Of a DNA stretch of 64,000 bases, positions 17,734-26,466 are shown one piece after another. The notes beneath the pieces are model-generated. The model did no database searches. It saw nothing but the letters and a program-made list of their open reading frames with translations, and was not told the DNA's origin. The position numbers were made by a program, and so were the translations under genes. Source of the DNA: Maribacter dokdonensis DSW-8 (GTDB lineage: Bacteria; Bacteroidota; Bacteroidia; Flavobacteriales; Flavobacteriaceae); assembly GCF_001447995.1 (NCBI RefSeq), contig NZ_LDPE01000005.1, positions 1 through 64,000 of the forward strand, in the 5' to 3' direction. Position 1 is the first letter of the stretch. Every line of letters begins with the position of its first letter.

Positions 17734-18579
17734 TTATCGAGAAAGGTTTTGCATGACCAAAAACGGAATGGTTGGTGAAAGACCAATTTCATCAATAGTA
17801 GATTTATACAGCATATCTTCCAGAAAGGAGTGTCTTGAATTTACCATGACCAAAAGGTCCATTTTATGATCGGTAATATAAGTTGAGATGGCTTTGGCTC
17901 TATTTTCTACACCTTTGGTCACAAATGATAACCTGGCGTGAGGTAATGATTCTTCCAAGAATTTTTTATTGTCCAACTGCCTGTGGCTTAAATCAACAAA
18001 ATCAGAAATATATAAACTATGAACTTCAGCCTTAAATTCTCCCGCTAAAATATCCAGTAGCTTCAATTCTCTTCGTTTGTACGGTATCATGTAATTACTG
18101 GGGAAAAGTATTTTTTTAGGTTGGCTATAATCATATTGGTCTGGGACTGCCAAAACAGGGCATTTTACATATTTAAAAACTTGTACGGTATTGCTTCCAT
18201 AAGTTATTTTAGAGCTGGCGGTTTTACCTTTGGTACCCATTATGATAAGATCAATATTTTTTAAATCGGCAAAGTTGTTCAAGGCATCTACCAAAGATTC
18301 AAAAGCGGGTACTGCTTCATATTTATGTAAAGGGTTATGCGTTTTAGTTTGGGTTTCGGTAACAAGTTTGTTCAGTTTATCCTCAGAATCATCAACAATA
18401 ATCTTCTTCTGTTTCTCAAATGTTTCTGCATCTACCTTATGATAAGGTCCGTAAACTTCATCGGCATACGCATGTAAAAAGTAAAAATTTGCGCGTTCGC
18501 ATTTAAACACATTCAATGCATACGAGATGGCGTGATCGGCATTGTTAGAGAAGTCAGTGGGTATGAGAATATTTTTCAT
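17734..18579 (-). CDS. Tandem-domain universal stress protein
   Basis: A 281-residue UspA pair starting MKNILIPTDFSNNADHA. The domain 1 loop is MGTKGKTASSKITYGSN, which keeps the G-x2-G-x9-G-S spacing but replaces the usual second TG by TA. Domain 2 ends HSFLEDMLYKSTIDEIGLSPTIPFLVM. First gene of a three-gene unit under the Crp/Fnr-type promoter at 18600-18642. The uracil phosphoribosyltransferase gene diverges from it. Confidence 0.88.
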   Translation of the reverse strand: MKNILIPTDFSNNADHAISYALNVFKCERANFYFLHAYADEVYGPYHKVDAETFEKQKKIIVDDSEDKLNKLVTETQTKTHNPLHKYEAVPAFESLVDALNNFADLKNIDLIIMGTKGKTASSKITYGSNTVQVFKYVKCPVLAVPDQYDYSQPKKILFPSNYMIPYKRRELKLLDILAGEFKAEVHSLYISDFVDLSHRQLDNKKFLEESLPHARLSFVTKGVENRAKAISTYITDHKMDLLVMVNSRHSFLEDMLYKSTIDEIGLSPTIPFLVMQNLSR

Positions 18580-18599
18580 AATTCATCTAATTGATATTT

Positions 18600-18642
18600 T
18601 AAATGTAAAATCAACAAAGAAGAATACCTATGATAAATATCA
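18600..18642 (-). promoter_or_regulatory. Crp/Fnr-type promoter of three-gene usp unit
   Basis: Perfect FNR-like half-sites TGAT-N4-ATCA (TGATAAATATCA, 18631-18642) with a minus-strand -7 element TACATTTA at 18600-18607, centres 33 bp apart. On the plus strand the position expected for a -7 element is not one, so the site serves usp and not upp. Confidence 0.67.
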
Positions 18643-18694
18643 GTAGTACTATGTTTTGTATTGATAATGATATGCCGTTTTTCATCAAAATGGG

Positions 18695-18702
18695 TATTTT
18701 TG
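18695..18702 (+). promoter_or_regulatory. -7 element of upp
   Basis: TATTTTTG fits TAnnTTTG exactly and ends 18 bp before the ATG at 18721. It supports that start over a longer frame beginning at 18661, which would start upstream of the promoter. Confidence 0.5.
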
Positions 18703-18720
18703 ATCGTAAAACCAGTAAAT

Positions 18721-19380
18721 ATGACCATTCATAATTTAGGAGACCAAAATTCAGTTCTCAATCAGTTTATTTCGGAAATACGTGATGTACAGATTCAAAA
18801 AGATCCCATGCGATTTCGTAGAAATATAGAGCGCATAGGAGAGGTGCTAGGTTATGAGTTCAGTAAAGAGTTGCTTTACAGTTCTAAAGATATAGAAACT
18901 CCGCTTGGTAATAAATCTATGCATTTAAGTCAAGATCAAGTCGTTATATGTTCTATTTTAAGAGCAGGTTTACCATTGCATCAAGGGCTTTTAAATTATT
19001 TTGATGCGGCTGAAAATGCGTTTATATCTGCCTACCGTAAACATGAAAACGGCGAAGATGAGTTTGAAGTCGTGGTCGACTATTTCGCAGCACCGTCTCT
19101 AGAAGGTAAGGTATTGGTGTTAACAGACCCTATGTTAGCTACCGGTAGAACTTTGGAAAATGTGTTAAAGGGTTTAAAGGACCATGGCACACCCAAACAA
19201 ATTCATATTGTTTCTGTTATTGGCTCCCAGCAGGGTATTGAGTTTGTACAAAGTGTTTTCCCGGCACAGACGCATTTATGGATTGCGGCAGTAGATCCGG
19301 AATTGAATGCCCGTGGTTATATCATACCTGGTATTGGTGATGCCGGTGATCTGGCTTACGGACCTAAAATAGAGGTATAA
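18721..19380 (+). CDS. upp: Uracil phosphoribosyltransferase
   Basis: Converts uracil and PRPP to UMP in pyrimidine salvage; cytoplasmic. The 219-residue product has the regions expected of Upp: VICSILRAGLPLHQGLL, the PRPP-binding loop VLTDPMLATGRTL and the uracil-binding C-terminus YIIPGIGDAGDLAYG. I use the ATG at 18721 (MTIHNLGDQNS). The 20 extra codons of the longer frame have no family counterpart and span the likely promoter. The gene is monocistronic and converges with the flavoprotein gene at 19405. Confidence 0.92.
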   Translation: MTIHNLGDQNSVLNQFISEIRDVQIQKDPMRFRRNIERIGEVLGYEFSKELLYSSKDIETPLGNKSMHLSQDQVVICSILRAGLPLHQGLLNYFDAAENAFISAYRKHENGEDEFEVVVDYFAAPSLEGKVLVLTDPMLATGRTLENVLKGLKDHGTPKQIHIVSVIGSQQGIEFVQSVFPAQTHLWIAAVDPELNARGYIIPGIGDAGDLAYGPKIEV

Positions 19381-19404
19381 CCGTTATTGGCGTTCGTGTT
19401 AAAA

Positions 19405-19863
19405 TTAGCACCTACTTCTTAACTTTCCGGTCAGTTCGTTAATATTGACACGAAATACGATCGGGGCTTCTTCGGCATCAATTTTTGCAGAAAACTCACT
19501 TATATATTTTGGTTGCTCACCGTAAATGGTTGCTATTACTTTTTTAACGCCATCAGAAAATTCATGTAGCATATGTTTGGCATCAATTCTAGAGAGCTCC
19601 TCAAAGGTACCCTGAACTAAAACGGACTTCCAATTTGCTATGGAAGCTATTTCATCAACTCCCAAGCAAACCTTGGTATTCTTTCGCATTTCTTGAATTT
19701 TGTGTCCCTCGCTAGAGTAGCTGGTAATGGAATGCGTGTCAGGATCGTAGTAAAATGTTATGGGCACAATGAATGGGCATCCTCCTGATAAGTATGAAAG
19801 CCTGCCAATGTAGTTTTGTCCTAATAACGCCTTACATTCTTCTTGATTCATATTTCTTCTCAT
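19405..19863 (-). CDS. Pyridoxamine 5'-phosphate oxidase-like FMN-binding protein
   Basis: A 152-residue split-barrel flavoprotein of the PNPOx-like superfamily (Pyridox_ox_2 type). The sequence opens MRRNMNQEECKALLGQNYIGRLSYLSGGCPFIVPITFYYD and keeps the family's GRLsy and P-I-x-F-x-Y-D pattern; GHKIQEMRKNTKVCLGVDE and the WKSVLVQGTFEEL strand follow. Close relatives bind FMN or F420/heme and act as reductases or stress proteins, so it need not make pyridoxal phosphate. I use the ATG at 19863; a TTG two codons upstream is possible. It has a Crp/Fnr-type promoter, placing it with the usp genes. Confidence 0.82.
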   Translation of the reverse strand: MRRNMNQEECKALLGQNYIGRLSYLSGGCPFIVPITFYYDPDTHSITSYSSEGHKIQEMRKNTKVCLGVDEIASIANWKSVLVQGTFEELSRIDAKHMLHEFSDGVKKVIATIYGEQPKYISEFSAKIDAEEAPIVFRVNINELTGKLRSRC

Positions 19864-19888
19864 GACCAATTGTTGTTTGTTGATACAA

Positions 19889-19931
19889 TAAAAGTATACA
19901 TCATTGATTTAGTGGCACATGATATTGGTCA
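19889..19931 (-). promoter_or_regulatory. Crp/Fnr-type promoter of PNPOx-like gene
   Basis: Palindrome TGATATTGGTCA at 19920-19931 and minus-strand -7 element TACTTTTA at 19889-19896, centres 33 bp apart. The core combines the TGAT arm of the usp sites with the GGTCA arm seen at 52574. Confidence 0.63.
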
Positions 19932-20071
19932 GTTGATCATTAATTTAAAGTGTATTGCAAAAATAGTATTGAATAACGCAAATTAAGCATCAGTTTCGCT
20001 ATGAATATTAAGCTAGATTTGAAATTCATCACGTAAATTTTAATGACCAAACAACAATCAAAATTTTATCA

Positions 20072-22330
20072 ATGACTAAGTCAACATTAACTAAAACATT
20101 ATTTAAAATTGTTTCACTACTGTTAGTAGTGGCTTCTTGCATAGAGAATCCCAAACCAGTTCTAAACCTTGCTACAGCGAATACCATTGAGATAGATGGT
20201 GATGATTCAAAAGATTCCGTTATTTTAAAAGCAGCTCACGTTATACCTTCAAAAAATCAATTGAACGCATTAAAAGATGAGTTTATAGCATTTGTTCATT
20301 TTGGACCAAATACATTTACAAAACTGGAGTGGGGCAATGGTATGGAAAACCCATCTGTCTTCAATCTAGAGAACTTAGATACGGATCAATGGTGTAGTGC
20401 AATGAAAGATGCGGGGATGAAAAAGGTAATCATTACCGCAAAACATCACGATGGTTTTGTATTGTGGCAAAGTAGATATACTGAGCATGGGGTTATGTCT
20501 TCACCTTTTAAAGAAGGGAAAGGTGATGTTCTTAAAGAACTTTCAGTATCATGCAAAAAATATGGTATTAAACTAGGGGTTTACTTATCGCCTGCAGATC
20601 TATATCAAATAGAACATAAAGATGGATTATATGGTAATTTAAGCGAATATACGACACGAACTATTCCTAGACCAGTACAAGGAAGACCGTTTGAGAATAA
20701 GACAACTTTTGAGTTTGAAGTTGATGACTACAATGAATATTTTTTAAATCAACTCTTTGAATTGCTTACTGAATACGGTCCAATTGATGAGGTTTGGTTT
20801 GATGGTGCTCACCCAAAACGTAAAGGCGGTCAACAATATAAGTATAGGGACTGGAAAAAGCTTATCACGGCATTGGCACCAAATGCAGTAATATTCGGTA
20901 AAGAAGGAACACGTTGGTGCGGCAATGAAGCCGGTGCAACCAGAGACACGGAGTGGAATGTAATACCATATACCGAAGACCCAAGAACAATGAATCTATT
21001 TGCAGATATCACCGGAGAAGATGTTGCTAGTGTTGATAAGCTAATGGAAGGTAAGTACTTACATTACCAACCTGCAGAAACAAATACTTCTATTAGAGAG
21101 GGTTGGTTCTATAGGAATGATGATGAACAAAAAGTACGAAATACAGATGATGTCTTTGATATATATGAGAGATCAGTTGGTGGTAATTCAATTTTTTTAT
21201 TGAACATTCCACCAAATAGAGAGGGGAGATTTTCAGATGAAGATGTAAATGTTTTAAAAGAAACGGGTATTCGAATTAAAGAAACTTATGGTATTGATTT
21301 ATTGGAAAATGCCGATGGTCCGGTAGAATTATTAGATGAAGATGAAGACACTTTTTTGGCGCTTGATAATGATAAATTAATGCTAGAATTTACACTTCCA
21401 AAAGGGGTGAAGATCAATAGATTTGCTATTCAAGAAGATATTAAAAGACATGGTGAACGAGTATCTTATCATGCCTTAGATGCATGGGTAGATGGTATGT
21501 GGAAAGAATTGGTCGTTAGCACCAACATAGGCTATAAAAGAATTTTGAGATTTCCGGAAGTAACAACGAATAAATTGCGGTTACGAATATTAGATTTTAG
21601 GGCAATTCCTGTGCTACAAAAAGTGACTGCTCACTATTATAAAAGTAGACCACCAATTTTAGATATGCATCGCTCGGAATTGGGTATGGTTGATATCGCT
21701 CCAAAAATGTCGGATTTTAAATGGAAACCCCACGGTGAAAATGCAAGTGGTAATTTAACCAAAGGAATGAAAATTGTATATACGACCAATGGTGAAGCGC
21801 CAAACGAATCTTCTACTGTGTTTAGTAAACCCTTTGCATTTGCAAATGGTACGGTTAAGGCGGCAGCAATTATGAACGGAGAATTAGGAAGTGTTACTGA
21901 ATTGAGTTTTGGTATGCTTAAAGATAATTGGAAGGTTCTTAATACCGGTAGTTCTAAAAATGACCATAACGCAGAAAAGTTATTTGATGAGGATATAGAA
22001 ACGTACTGGCAGTCTAATGAGAGTGGTGTAAATAACCATTTTGTAGCATTGGATTTAGGCGAAGAAACTGAAATTACCGCTTTTAAGTATACACCGCCTA
22101 CTACTATTTCGACAGGTATGATCGAGAAAGGGATTATGTATATTAGTAAAGACGGTATAAAATGGCAAGAAAAAGAAACTTTTGAATTTGGTAATTTAAT
22201 CAATAATCCAACGCCAAGATTTTTCGAATTTAAAAATTCGTACTCTACCAGGTATGTAAAGTTTAAAGTAGTAGAAATTGCAGGAAGTAATTCTTCAGCA
22301 GCAATAGCTGAACTTGATTTTTATAAGTAA
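20072..22330 (+). CDS. GH29 alpha-L-fucosidase lipoprotein with C-terminal F5/8 type C domain
   Basis: Removes terminal alpha-L-fucose from glycans at the cell surface or in the periplasm. The N-terminus is a lipoprotein signal (VVASCIE). The GH29 barrel spans about residues 65-410, with FVHFGPNTFT, the substrate-binding AKHHDGFVLW and the nucleophile Asp244 in EVWFDGAHP. A beta-sandwich follows. After it come a chitobiase/hexosaminidase-type C-terminal segment (VYTTNGEAPNESSTVFSKPF) and an F5/8 type C carbohydrate-binding domain (FDEDIETYWQS ... FVALDLGEETEI) at about 625-752. No sus or sulfatase genes adjoin it, so it is not in an obvious utilisation locus. A strong terminator follows. Confidence 0.92.
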   Translation: MTKSTLTKTLFKIVSLLLVVASCIENPKPVLNLATANTIEIDGDDSKDSVILKAAHVIPSKNQLNALKDEFIAFVHFGPNTFTKLEWGNGMENPSVFNLENLDTDQWCSAMKDAGMKKVIITAKHHDGFVLWQSRYTEHGVMSSPFKEGKGDVLKELSVSCKKYGIKLGVYLSPADLYQIEHKDGLYGNLSEYTTRTIPRPVQGRPFENKTTFEFEVDDYNEYFLNQLFELLTEYGPIDEVWFDGAHPKRKGGQQYKYRDWKKLITALAPNAVIFGKEGTRWCGNEAGATRDTEWNVIPYTEDPRTMNLFADITGEDVASVDKLMEGKYLHYQPAETNTSIREGWFYRNDDEQKVRNTDDVFDIYERSVGGNSIFLLNIPPNREGRFSDEDVNVLKETGIRIKETYGIDLLENADGPVELLDEDEDTFLALDNDKLMLEFTLPKGVKINRFAIQEDIKRHGERVSYHALDAWVDGMWKELVVSTNIGYKRILRFPEVTTNKLRLRILDFRAIPVLQKVTAHYYKSRPPILDMHRSELGMVDIAPKMSDFKWKPHGENASGNLTKGMKIVYTTNGEAPNESSTVFSKPFAFANGTVKAAAIMNGELGSVTELSFGMLKDNWKVLNTGSSKNDHNAEKLFDEDIETYWQSNESGVNNHFVALDLGEETEITAFKYTPPTTISTGMIEKGIMYISKDGIKWQEKETFEFGNLINNPTPRFFEFKNSYSTRYVKFKVVEIAGSNSSAAIAELDFYK

Positions 22331-22345
22331 ACCAAATTCGTTTTG

Positions 22346-22390
22346 AAAAAAGGATGTTACCTATTATAGTCAAGTAGCATCCTTTTTTTA
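22346..22390 (+). terminator. Rho-independent terminator of fucosidase gene
   Basis: Arms AAAAAAGGATGTTAC (22346-22360) and GTAGCATCCTTTTTT (22374-22388) pair over 15 positions with one G-T wobble, a 13-base loop and a T tract ending at 22389. Confidence 0.85.
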
Positions 22391-22498
22391 TTATTAATTA
22401 AAACAAAGCTATTCTGAATATTTGTTTATCGGAAAAATGTAAAGTACATATTGAGAAAATAGAAAAACCAAAATTTAAAGTTCGTTAAGCCTAATTTT

Positions 22499-22568
22499 AC
22501 GAATTCTAGATAATACCCAACGAATACTAAAAGCCACCCTTTTTAGCGATTGTTCACTGTTAGATTTG
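22499..22568 (+). promoter_or_regulatory. Paired direct-repeat promoter, probable LytTR target (gene 22598)
   Basis: Two direct repeats, ACGAATTCTAGAT at 22499 and ACGAATACTAAAA at 22520, start 21 bp apart (two helical turns). A perfect -7 element TAGATTTG is at 22561-22568, 41 bp from the start of repeat 2. The same layout occurs at 24879. LytTR-domain regulators bind such spaced direct repeats, and one is encoded at 30578. Confidence 0.65.
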
Positions 22569-22597
22569 ACATCAAATAATAATCTAATACAACGATC

Positions 22598-24745
22598 ATG
22601 AAACTACTTTACACCTTTTTACTATGCGCAATCTGCTTTACAGGTTTTTCCCAAGATACTGACAGTCCGTATTTATTGGTCTCTACCAAGAACGCCATTA
22701 TACCTTTAAAATCTTCCATAACAGAAGCATATATAGCGGGTACCATTGCCCATGTTAGGGTTACACAAGTATATCAAAACAAAGGAACGGAGCCTATAGA
22801 AGCCAAGTATGTGTTTCCACTATCTACACAGGCGGCGGTTCATAAAATGCATATGATAGTTGATGACCGACTTGTAGTTGCCAAAATTTTTGAAAAGCAA
22901 GAAGCTAAAAAAGTATACGATGCCGCCATTGAAGAAGGTAAGCGAGCTGCAAAGTTAGAGCAGCATAGACCCAATGTATTTCAAATGAATGTGGGTAATA
23001 TTATGCCTGGCGATAAAATTACGATCGACATTTACTATACCGAAATGTTGGTGCCTGTAAATGGCGAATATCAGTTTGTAGCACCTGCCGTAGTGGGTCC
23101 ACGATTTACTGGGGAAAGTACTGAAGCAGAAGGTAGTTTTACAATGCCATATACGGCAAAAGGTATTGCAGATAGTTTTGATTTCGATATTTCGGTTAGG
23201 CTAAACGCAGGTATGATCATTCAACATGTCAATAGTGCATCACACGAAATTATAGTGGAATATCCTGATGCGAAAACAGCCGAGATTGTACTATCCGAAG
23301 AAAATAAAAATCCGTCGAACAGAGATTTTATCTTAAAATACAATTTAAGGGGCAATCAAATACAAACCGGATTATTGTTGTACGAAGGCGAAGAAGAAAG
23401 CTTCTTTTCTTTTCAAATGGAACCTAACAAGAATGTGGTTTTAGATGATATTCCATCACGTGAATATTTGTTTATCGTTGATGTATCGGGTTCTATGAAC
23501 GGGTATCCTTTAGAAGTATCGCGAACCTTAATGCGTAATCTTTTATGTGGATTACGAATGACGGATACGTTCAATGTTCAGCTATTTGCATCAAGTTCAA
23601 CTATGTTTAGCGCAGTGCCTGTAGAAATAAACGAGCAGAATATAGAGGCGGCAATTCGGTTTTTATCGGAAGGTCAAGGCGGTGGAGGCACACAATTGTT
23701 AAGTGCGCTGCATACAGCATATAAACTGCCTAGAAAAGATATGGGCATAGCAAGGTCTATGGTGGTCATTACCGATGGTTATGTTAGCGTTGAAAAAGAA
23801 GCCTTTGAACTTATACGTAACAATCTAGACCAGGCCAGTGTATTCACTTTTGGTATCGGTTCTAGTGTCAATAGGTATTTAGTTGAAGGTATGGCAAAGG
23901 TTTCTAACAGCGAATCGTTCATAGCCACAACGTCAGAAGAAGCTGCAGAAGTGGCTAAAGACTTTGCAAATTATATAGCAACTCCATTATTGACACGAGT
24001 AAAGATTGAATCCAAAGGGTTTGATATGTACGAACTTGCCCAAAAGAGCATACCAGATGTATTTGCAGCAAGACCGGTTGTGGTTCACGGCAAATATAAG
24101 GGTAAGGCAGAAGGGAAAATAATCGTCACCGGTTACCAAGGTAAAAAACGCTTTAGACAAGTGTATAATGTAACTGACGGGCAATTAAGCAAGCAGAACA
24201 AAGCCTTGGGTTATTTGTGGGCTAGAAAGCGAATAGGGGAATTGGATGATTACAAGAAGCTATTTAATGAAGATGTGAAAGCTGAGGTGGTGGCACTAGG
24301 ACTCAAATATAACTTGTTAACGAATTACACCTCTTTTGTAGCGGTTGATGAAGCCATAGTTAATAAAGACGGTACGTTGACGAAAGTAAAACAGCCGTTG
24401 CCAATGCCAGATAACGTAAACAATTCTGCCGTAGGAGCAGAAGCTGAGGTCAAAGAAACCAGCAAATTCAAACGTACGTTCAATATAATTTTTAAAGACG
24501 AGATCGCAAAGAATGTAAAACGACAGTTAACGATGGAATTTAAAGTGATGTATGCCAAATTAGTTTCGGAATACTTAAAAAAGTATGAAAGTCTGCGTAT
24601 AAAATTCAATGCTCAAGGCAAGGTTATACGTGTAGAAAAATTTGAGAATGGCAGCTGGACAGTTGATGAAAGTATGCTGTTGGATTTTGAAAAAATAAGT
24701 TTAAAATCCGTTAAAAAAGAAATCACATTAACATTGAAAAAATAA
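22598..24745 (+). CDS. Exported VIT/von Willebrand factor A domain protein
   Basis: A 715-residue exported protein (signal peptide about 1-18, ending GFSQ). Residues 25-150 are a VIT (inter-alpha-trypsin) domain with ITEAYIAGTIAHVRVTQVYQN and EAKYVFPLS. A VWA domain follows at about 285-465, with the metal-ion site DVSGSMNG (Asp295) and ITDGYVS. The rest is predicted to be beta-rich with a Lys/Asn-rich C-terminus and no membrane anchor or sorting motif. Such proteins mediate metal-dependent protein contacts in the envelope; the ligand is unknown. Its promoter carries the same paired repeats as the neighbouring operon 24982-31327, so the two are probably co-regulated by the LytTR protein. The gene ends in its own terminator. 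Confidence 0.85.
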   Translation: MKLLYTFLLCAICFTGFSQDTDSPYLLVSTKNAIIPLKSSITEAYIAGTIAHVRVTQVYQNKGTEPIEAKYVFPLSTQAAVHKMHMIVDDRLVVAKIFEKQEAKKVYDAAIEEGKRAAKLEQHRPNVFQMNVGNIMPGDKITIDIYYTEMLVPVNGEYQFVAPAVVGPRFTGESTEAEGSFTMPYTAKGIADSFDFDISVRLNAGMIIQHVNSASHEIIVEYPDAKTAEIVLSEENKNPSNRDFILKYNLRGNQIQTGLLLYEGEEESFFSFQMEPNKNVVLDDIPSREYLFIVDVSGSMNGYPLEVSRTLMRNLLCGLRMTDTFNVQLFASSSTMFSAVPVEINEQNIEAAIRFLSEGQGGGGTQLLSALHTAYKLPRKDMGIARSMVVITDGYVSVEKEAFELIRNNLDQASVFTFGIGSSVNRYLVEGMAKVSNSESFIATTSEEAAEVAKDFANYIATPLLTRVKIESKGFDMYELAQKSIPDVFAARPVVVHGKYKGKAEGKIIVTGYQGKKRFRQVYNVTDGQLSKQNKALGYLWARKRIGELDDYKKLFNEDVKAEVVALGLKYNLLTNYTSFVAVDEAIVNKDGTLTKVKQPLPMPDNVNNSAVGAEAEVKETSKFKRTFNIIFKDEIAKNVKRQLTMEFKVMYAKLVSEYLKKYESLRIKFNAQGKVIRVEKFENGSWTVDESMLLDFEKISLKSVKKEITLTLKK

Positions 24746-24784
24746 GTAGTTAGTTTTGGTTAGTTGGTTCTCCGAAAGGAGAAG

Positions 24785-24825
24785 AAAACCTGTAAGATGT
24801 CTGTCATTTTGCAGGTTTTTCTTTT
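24785..24825 (+). terminator. Rho-independent terminator of VIT/VWA gene
   Basis: Arms AAAACCTGTAA (24785-24795) and TTGCAGGTTTT (24809-24819), one wobble pair, then TTCTTTT. Forty bases after the stop codon at 24745. Confidence 0.78.
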
Positions 24826-24878
24826 GCATTAAATTGAAGAAAATACATGTTGGAACCTGAATAAAAACCAGCTGTTCA

Positions 24879-24948
24879 ACGAATTCTAGATGAATAGCTA
24901 CGAATACTAGAACGCCCATATAAAAGCCCTGACTCCGTAGTAATTTAG
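24879..24948 (+). promoter_or_regulatory. Paired direct-repeat promoter, probable LytTR target (operon 24982-31327)
   Basis: ACGAATTCTAGAT at 24879 and ACGAATACTAGAA at 24900 start 21 bp apart. A -7-like element TAATTTAG at 24941-24948 lies 41 bp from the start of repeat 2, exactly as at 22499-22568. The operon behind it ends with the LytTR regulator gene, implying autoregulation. Confidence 0.65.
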
Positions 24949-24981
24949 TAGTGTAGAAAGAAAACAACTAAAATAATTATC

Positions 24982-25539
24982 ATGAGAAAATTCATCTTTT
25001 TTGCGTTCGTAATTTGTGTTTGTGCCACTAATGCACAAGAGTTTAAACTAACCAATACCTACGATGTTACTAACCAAAGAACCGTTGGGCAAGAGGAAGA
25101 AGACACCTGGGCGGTAGATCTCATTGAAACCAAAAATCCAGAGAAGACTATTGCCACATTGAATATTGCAGATTTTGGTTTGTTAGATGAAATAAGAATC
25201 TCGGTTTTACAAGAACCGGCATTAGAAGGAATCACCGAAATTTTGAAAATAACCCTTGAGTATAATGCATGTTGCTCAAGTACAGAAGAGTTCTATTATT
25301 TGCTTAGTGAAGATGGGGTCATTGCCCTACCAAGCATAAAAAATGAATATGCCTACGAACCTATTTCAGACATACATTACATATTTCCTAACCAGTCTTT
25401 TGGCAAGGAAGGAACTATTCTAAGAGCCGCATTACAATACACGGAAACATATACGATCAAAGACATAAAAGTGCTAAGAAGCATTGCTTGGAACGACGAT
25501 GATTTTGATACAGAAGATGCTATAACAGCAATTAATTAG
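24982..25539 (+). CDS. Exported protein of unknown function
   Basis: A 185-residue protein with an N-terminal signal peptide (MRKFIFFAFVICVCATNAQ). The mature part is acidic and predicted to be beta-rich, with a CC pair in YNACCSSTEEF; no known domain is recognised. It is the first gene of an operon that continues with the SH3-like protein (24 bp), the 26467 gene, the sensor kinase and the LytTR regulator. The promoter has the paired direct repeats. A role as an envelope component monitored by the kinase is only inference from position. Confidence 0.7.
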   Translation: MRKFIFFAFVICVCATNAQEFKLTNTYDVTNQRTVGQEEEDTWAVDLIETKNPEKTIATLNIADFGLLDEIRISVLQEPALEGITEILKITLEYNACCSSTEEFYYLLSEDGVIALPSIKNEYAYEPISDIHYIFPNQSFGKEGTILRAALQYTETYTIKDIKVLRSIAWNDDDFDTEDAITAIN

Positions 25540-25563
25540 TAATAACCCTTAAAATTTAAAATC

Positions 25564-26457
25564 ATGAAAAATGTAAAGAAAAGTGTCCTGTTCATTTGCT
25601 TATTTGTAGTTGCAAATTTATTTGCGCAAAGTGTTGAACAAGTAGAATTTGAAATTATGGATAAAGAAATTCCAGCCGAAGAATTAACCTATGAGTATTT
25701 ATTGGCACACAAGGTATTTCTTCGCGAAAAGCCATCGGTACGCAGTAAAAAAGTAACCTTGTTAAATATTGGTACTAAAATGGTGTTGTGGGAAAAGAGT
25801 CTGTATTCCAAAGAAATAGACGGTATCAAAAGCCATTGGTATAGAGTAACCACAGGAGACCAGACCGGATGGGTTTGGGGCGGAATGATAGCGCAGAAAT
25901 CCTTTGGTAGTATTGCGGACAACCAGGTGAAGTTTGTGTACGGTTATGAAAGCAGTACAACAAACGAAGCAGGTATTACGGAGGTGAAATACCAATTACG
26001 TGCCTTTAAAAACGGTCAGCAATTAGATAAAATGGTGTTAGATAGTTTGTCTGCTATACCGGCTCATATTGAAAACCACGGTAGTCTTGGTTTGTTCAAT
26101 GTAGAAGATGTGATTACAGTAGATTTAGCCGATGCGGATACCGGTTACCAAGTAGGTAAAAGCTATGTGTTTTGGAACAATGGAAGGTTTAAGAAAGTAG
26201 CAAGTTTAATTGACTATGCAGATAGCAATTATTTAAAGACAGAACATTTTGTTTTTCCTTCGGATATGCAAGGAGTTAAGAGTACCATTTTGTTAAAAAC
26301 AACGATTACAAAGAACATAAAATCCTTAGATGATGCTTTGGCTCAAAACAATGTAGAATTCATTACTACGCCGTATATATGGAACGGTTCTAAGCTAATA
26401 AAAAAGCAAGAAAACCGTGAAATAGAAGACAATGCCGTAGTAAGTATAGACTTTTAA
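25564..26457 (+). CDS. Exported bacterial SH3-like domain protein
   Basis: A 297-residue protein with a signal peptide (about 1-21, ending LFAQ). Residues about 45-120 form an SH3b-type domain: HKVFLREKPSVRSKKV, LNIGTKMVLWEKS, HWYRVTTGDQTGWVWGGMI. Such domains bind peptidoglycan or proteins in the envelope. The rest, to residue 297, is predicted to be beta-rich and unassigned. It is co-transcribed with the preceding unknown protein and with the 26467 gene (9 bp gap). Its presence fits a module acting at the cell wall or periplasm. Confidence 0.8.
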   Translation: MKNVKKSVLFICLFVVANLFAQSVEQVEFEIMDKEIPAEELTYEYLLAHKVFLREKPSVRSKKVTLLNIGTKMVLWEKSLYSKEIDGIKSHWYRVTTGDQTGWVWGGMIAQKSFGSIADNQVKFVYGYESSTTNEAGITEVKYQLRAFKNGQQLDKMVLDSLSAIPAHIENHGSLGLFNVEDVITVDLADADTGYQVGKSYVFWNNGRFKKVASLIDYADSNYLKTEHFVFPSDMQGVKSTILLKTTITKNIKSLDDALAQNNVEFITTPYIWNGSKLIKKQENREIEDNAVVSIDF

Positions 26458-26466
26458 AATAAAGAA

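Noticed and set aside
18631..18642. Crp/Fnr-type site as an activator of upp
   Set aside because: The plus-strand position 33 bp away has no -7 element; upp has its own TATTTTTG at 18695.
21637..22203. 188-residue open frame on the minus strand inside the fucosidase
   Set aside because: Shadow frame across the F5/8 type C domain, with no signal or family motif.
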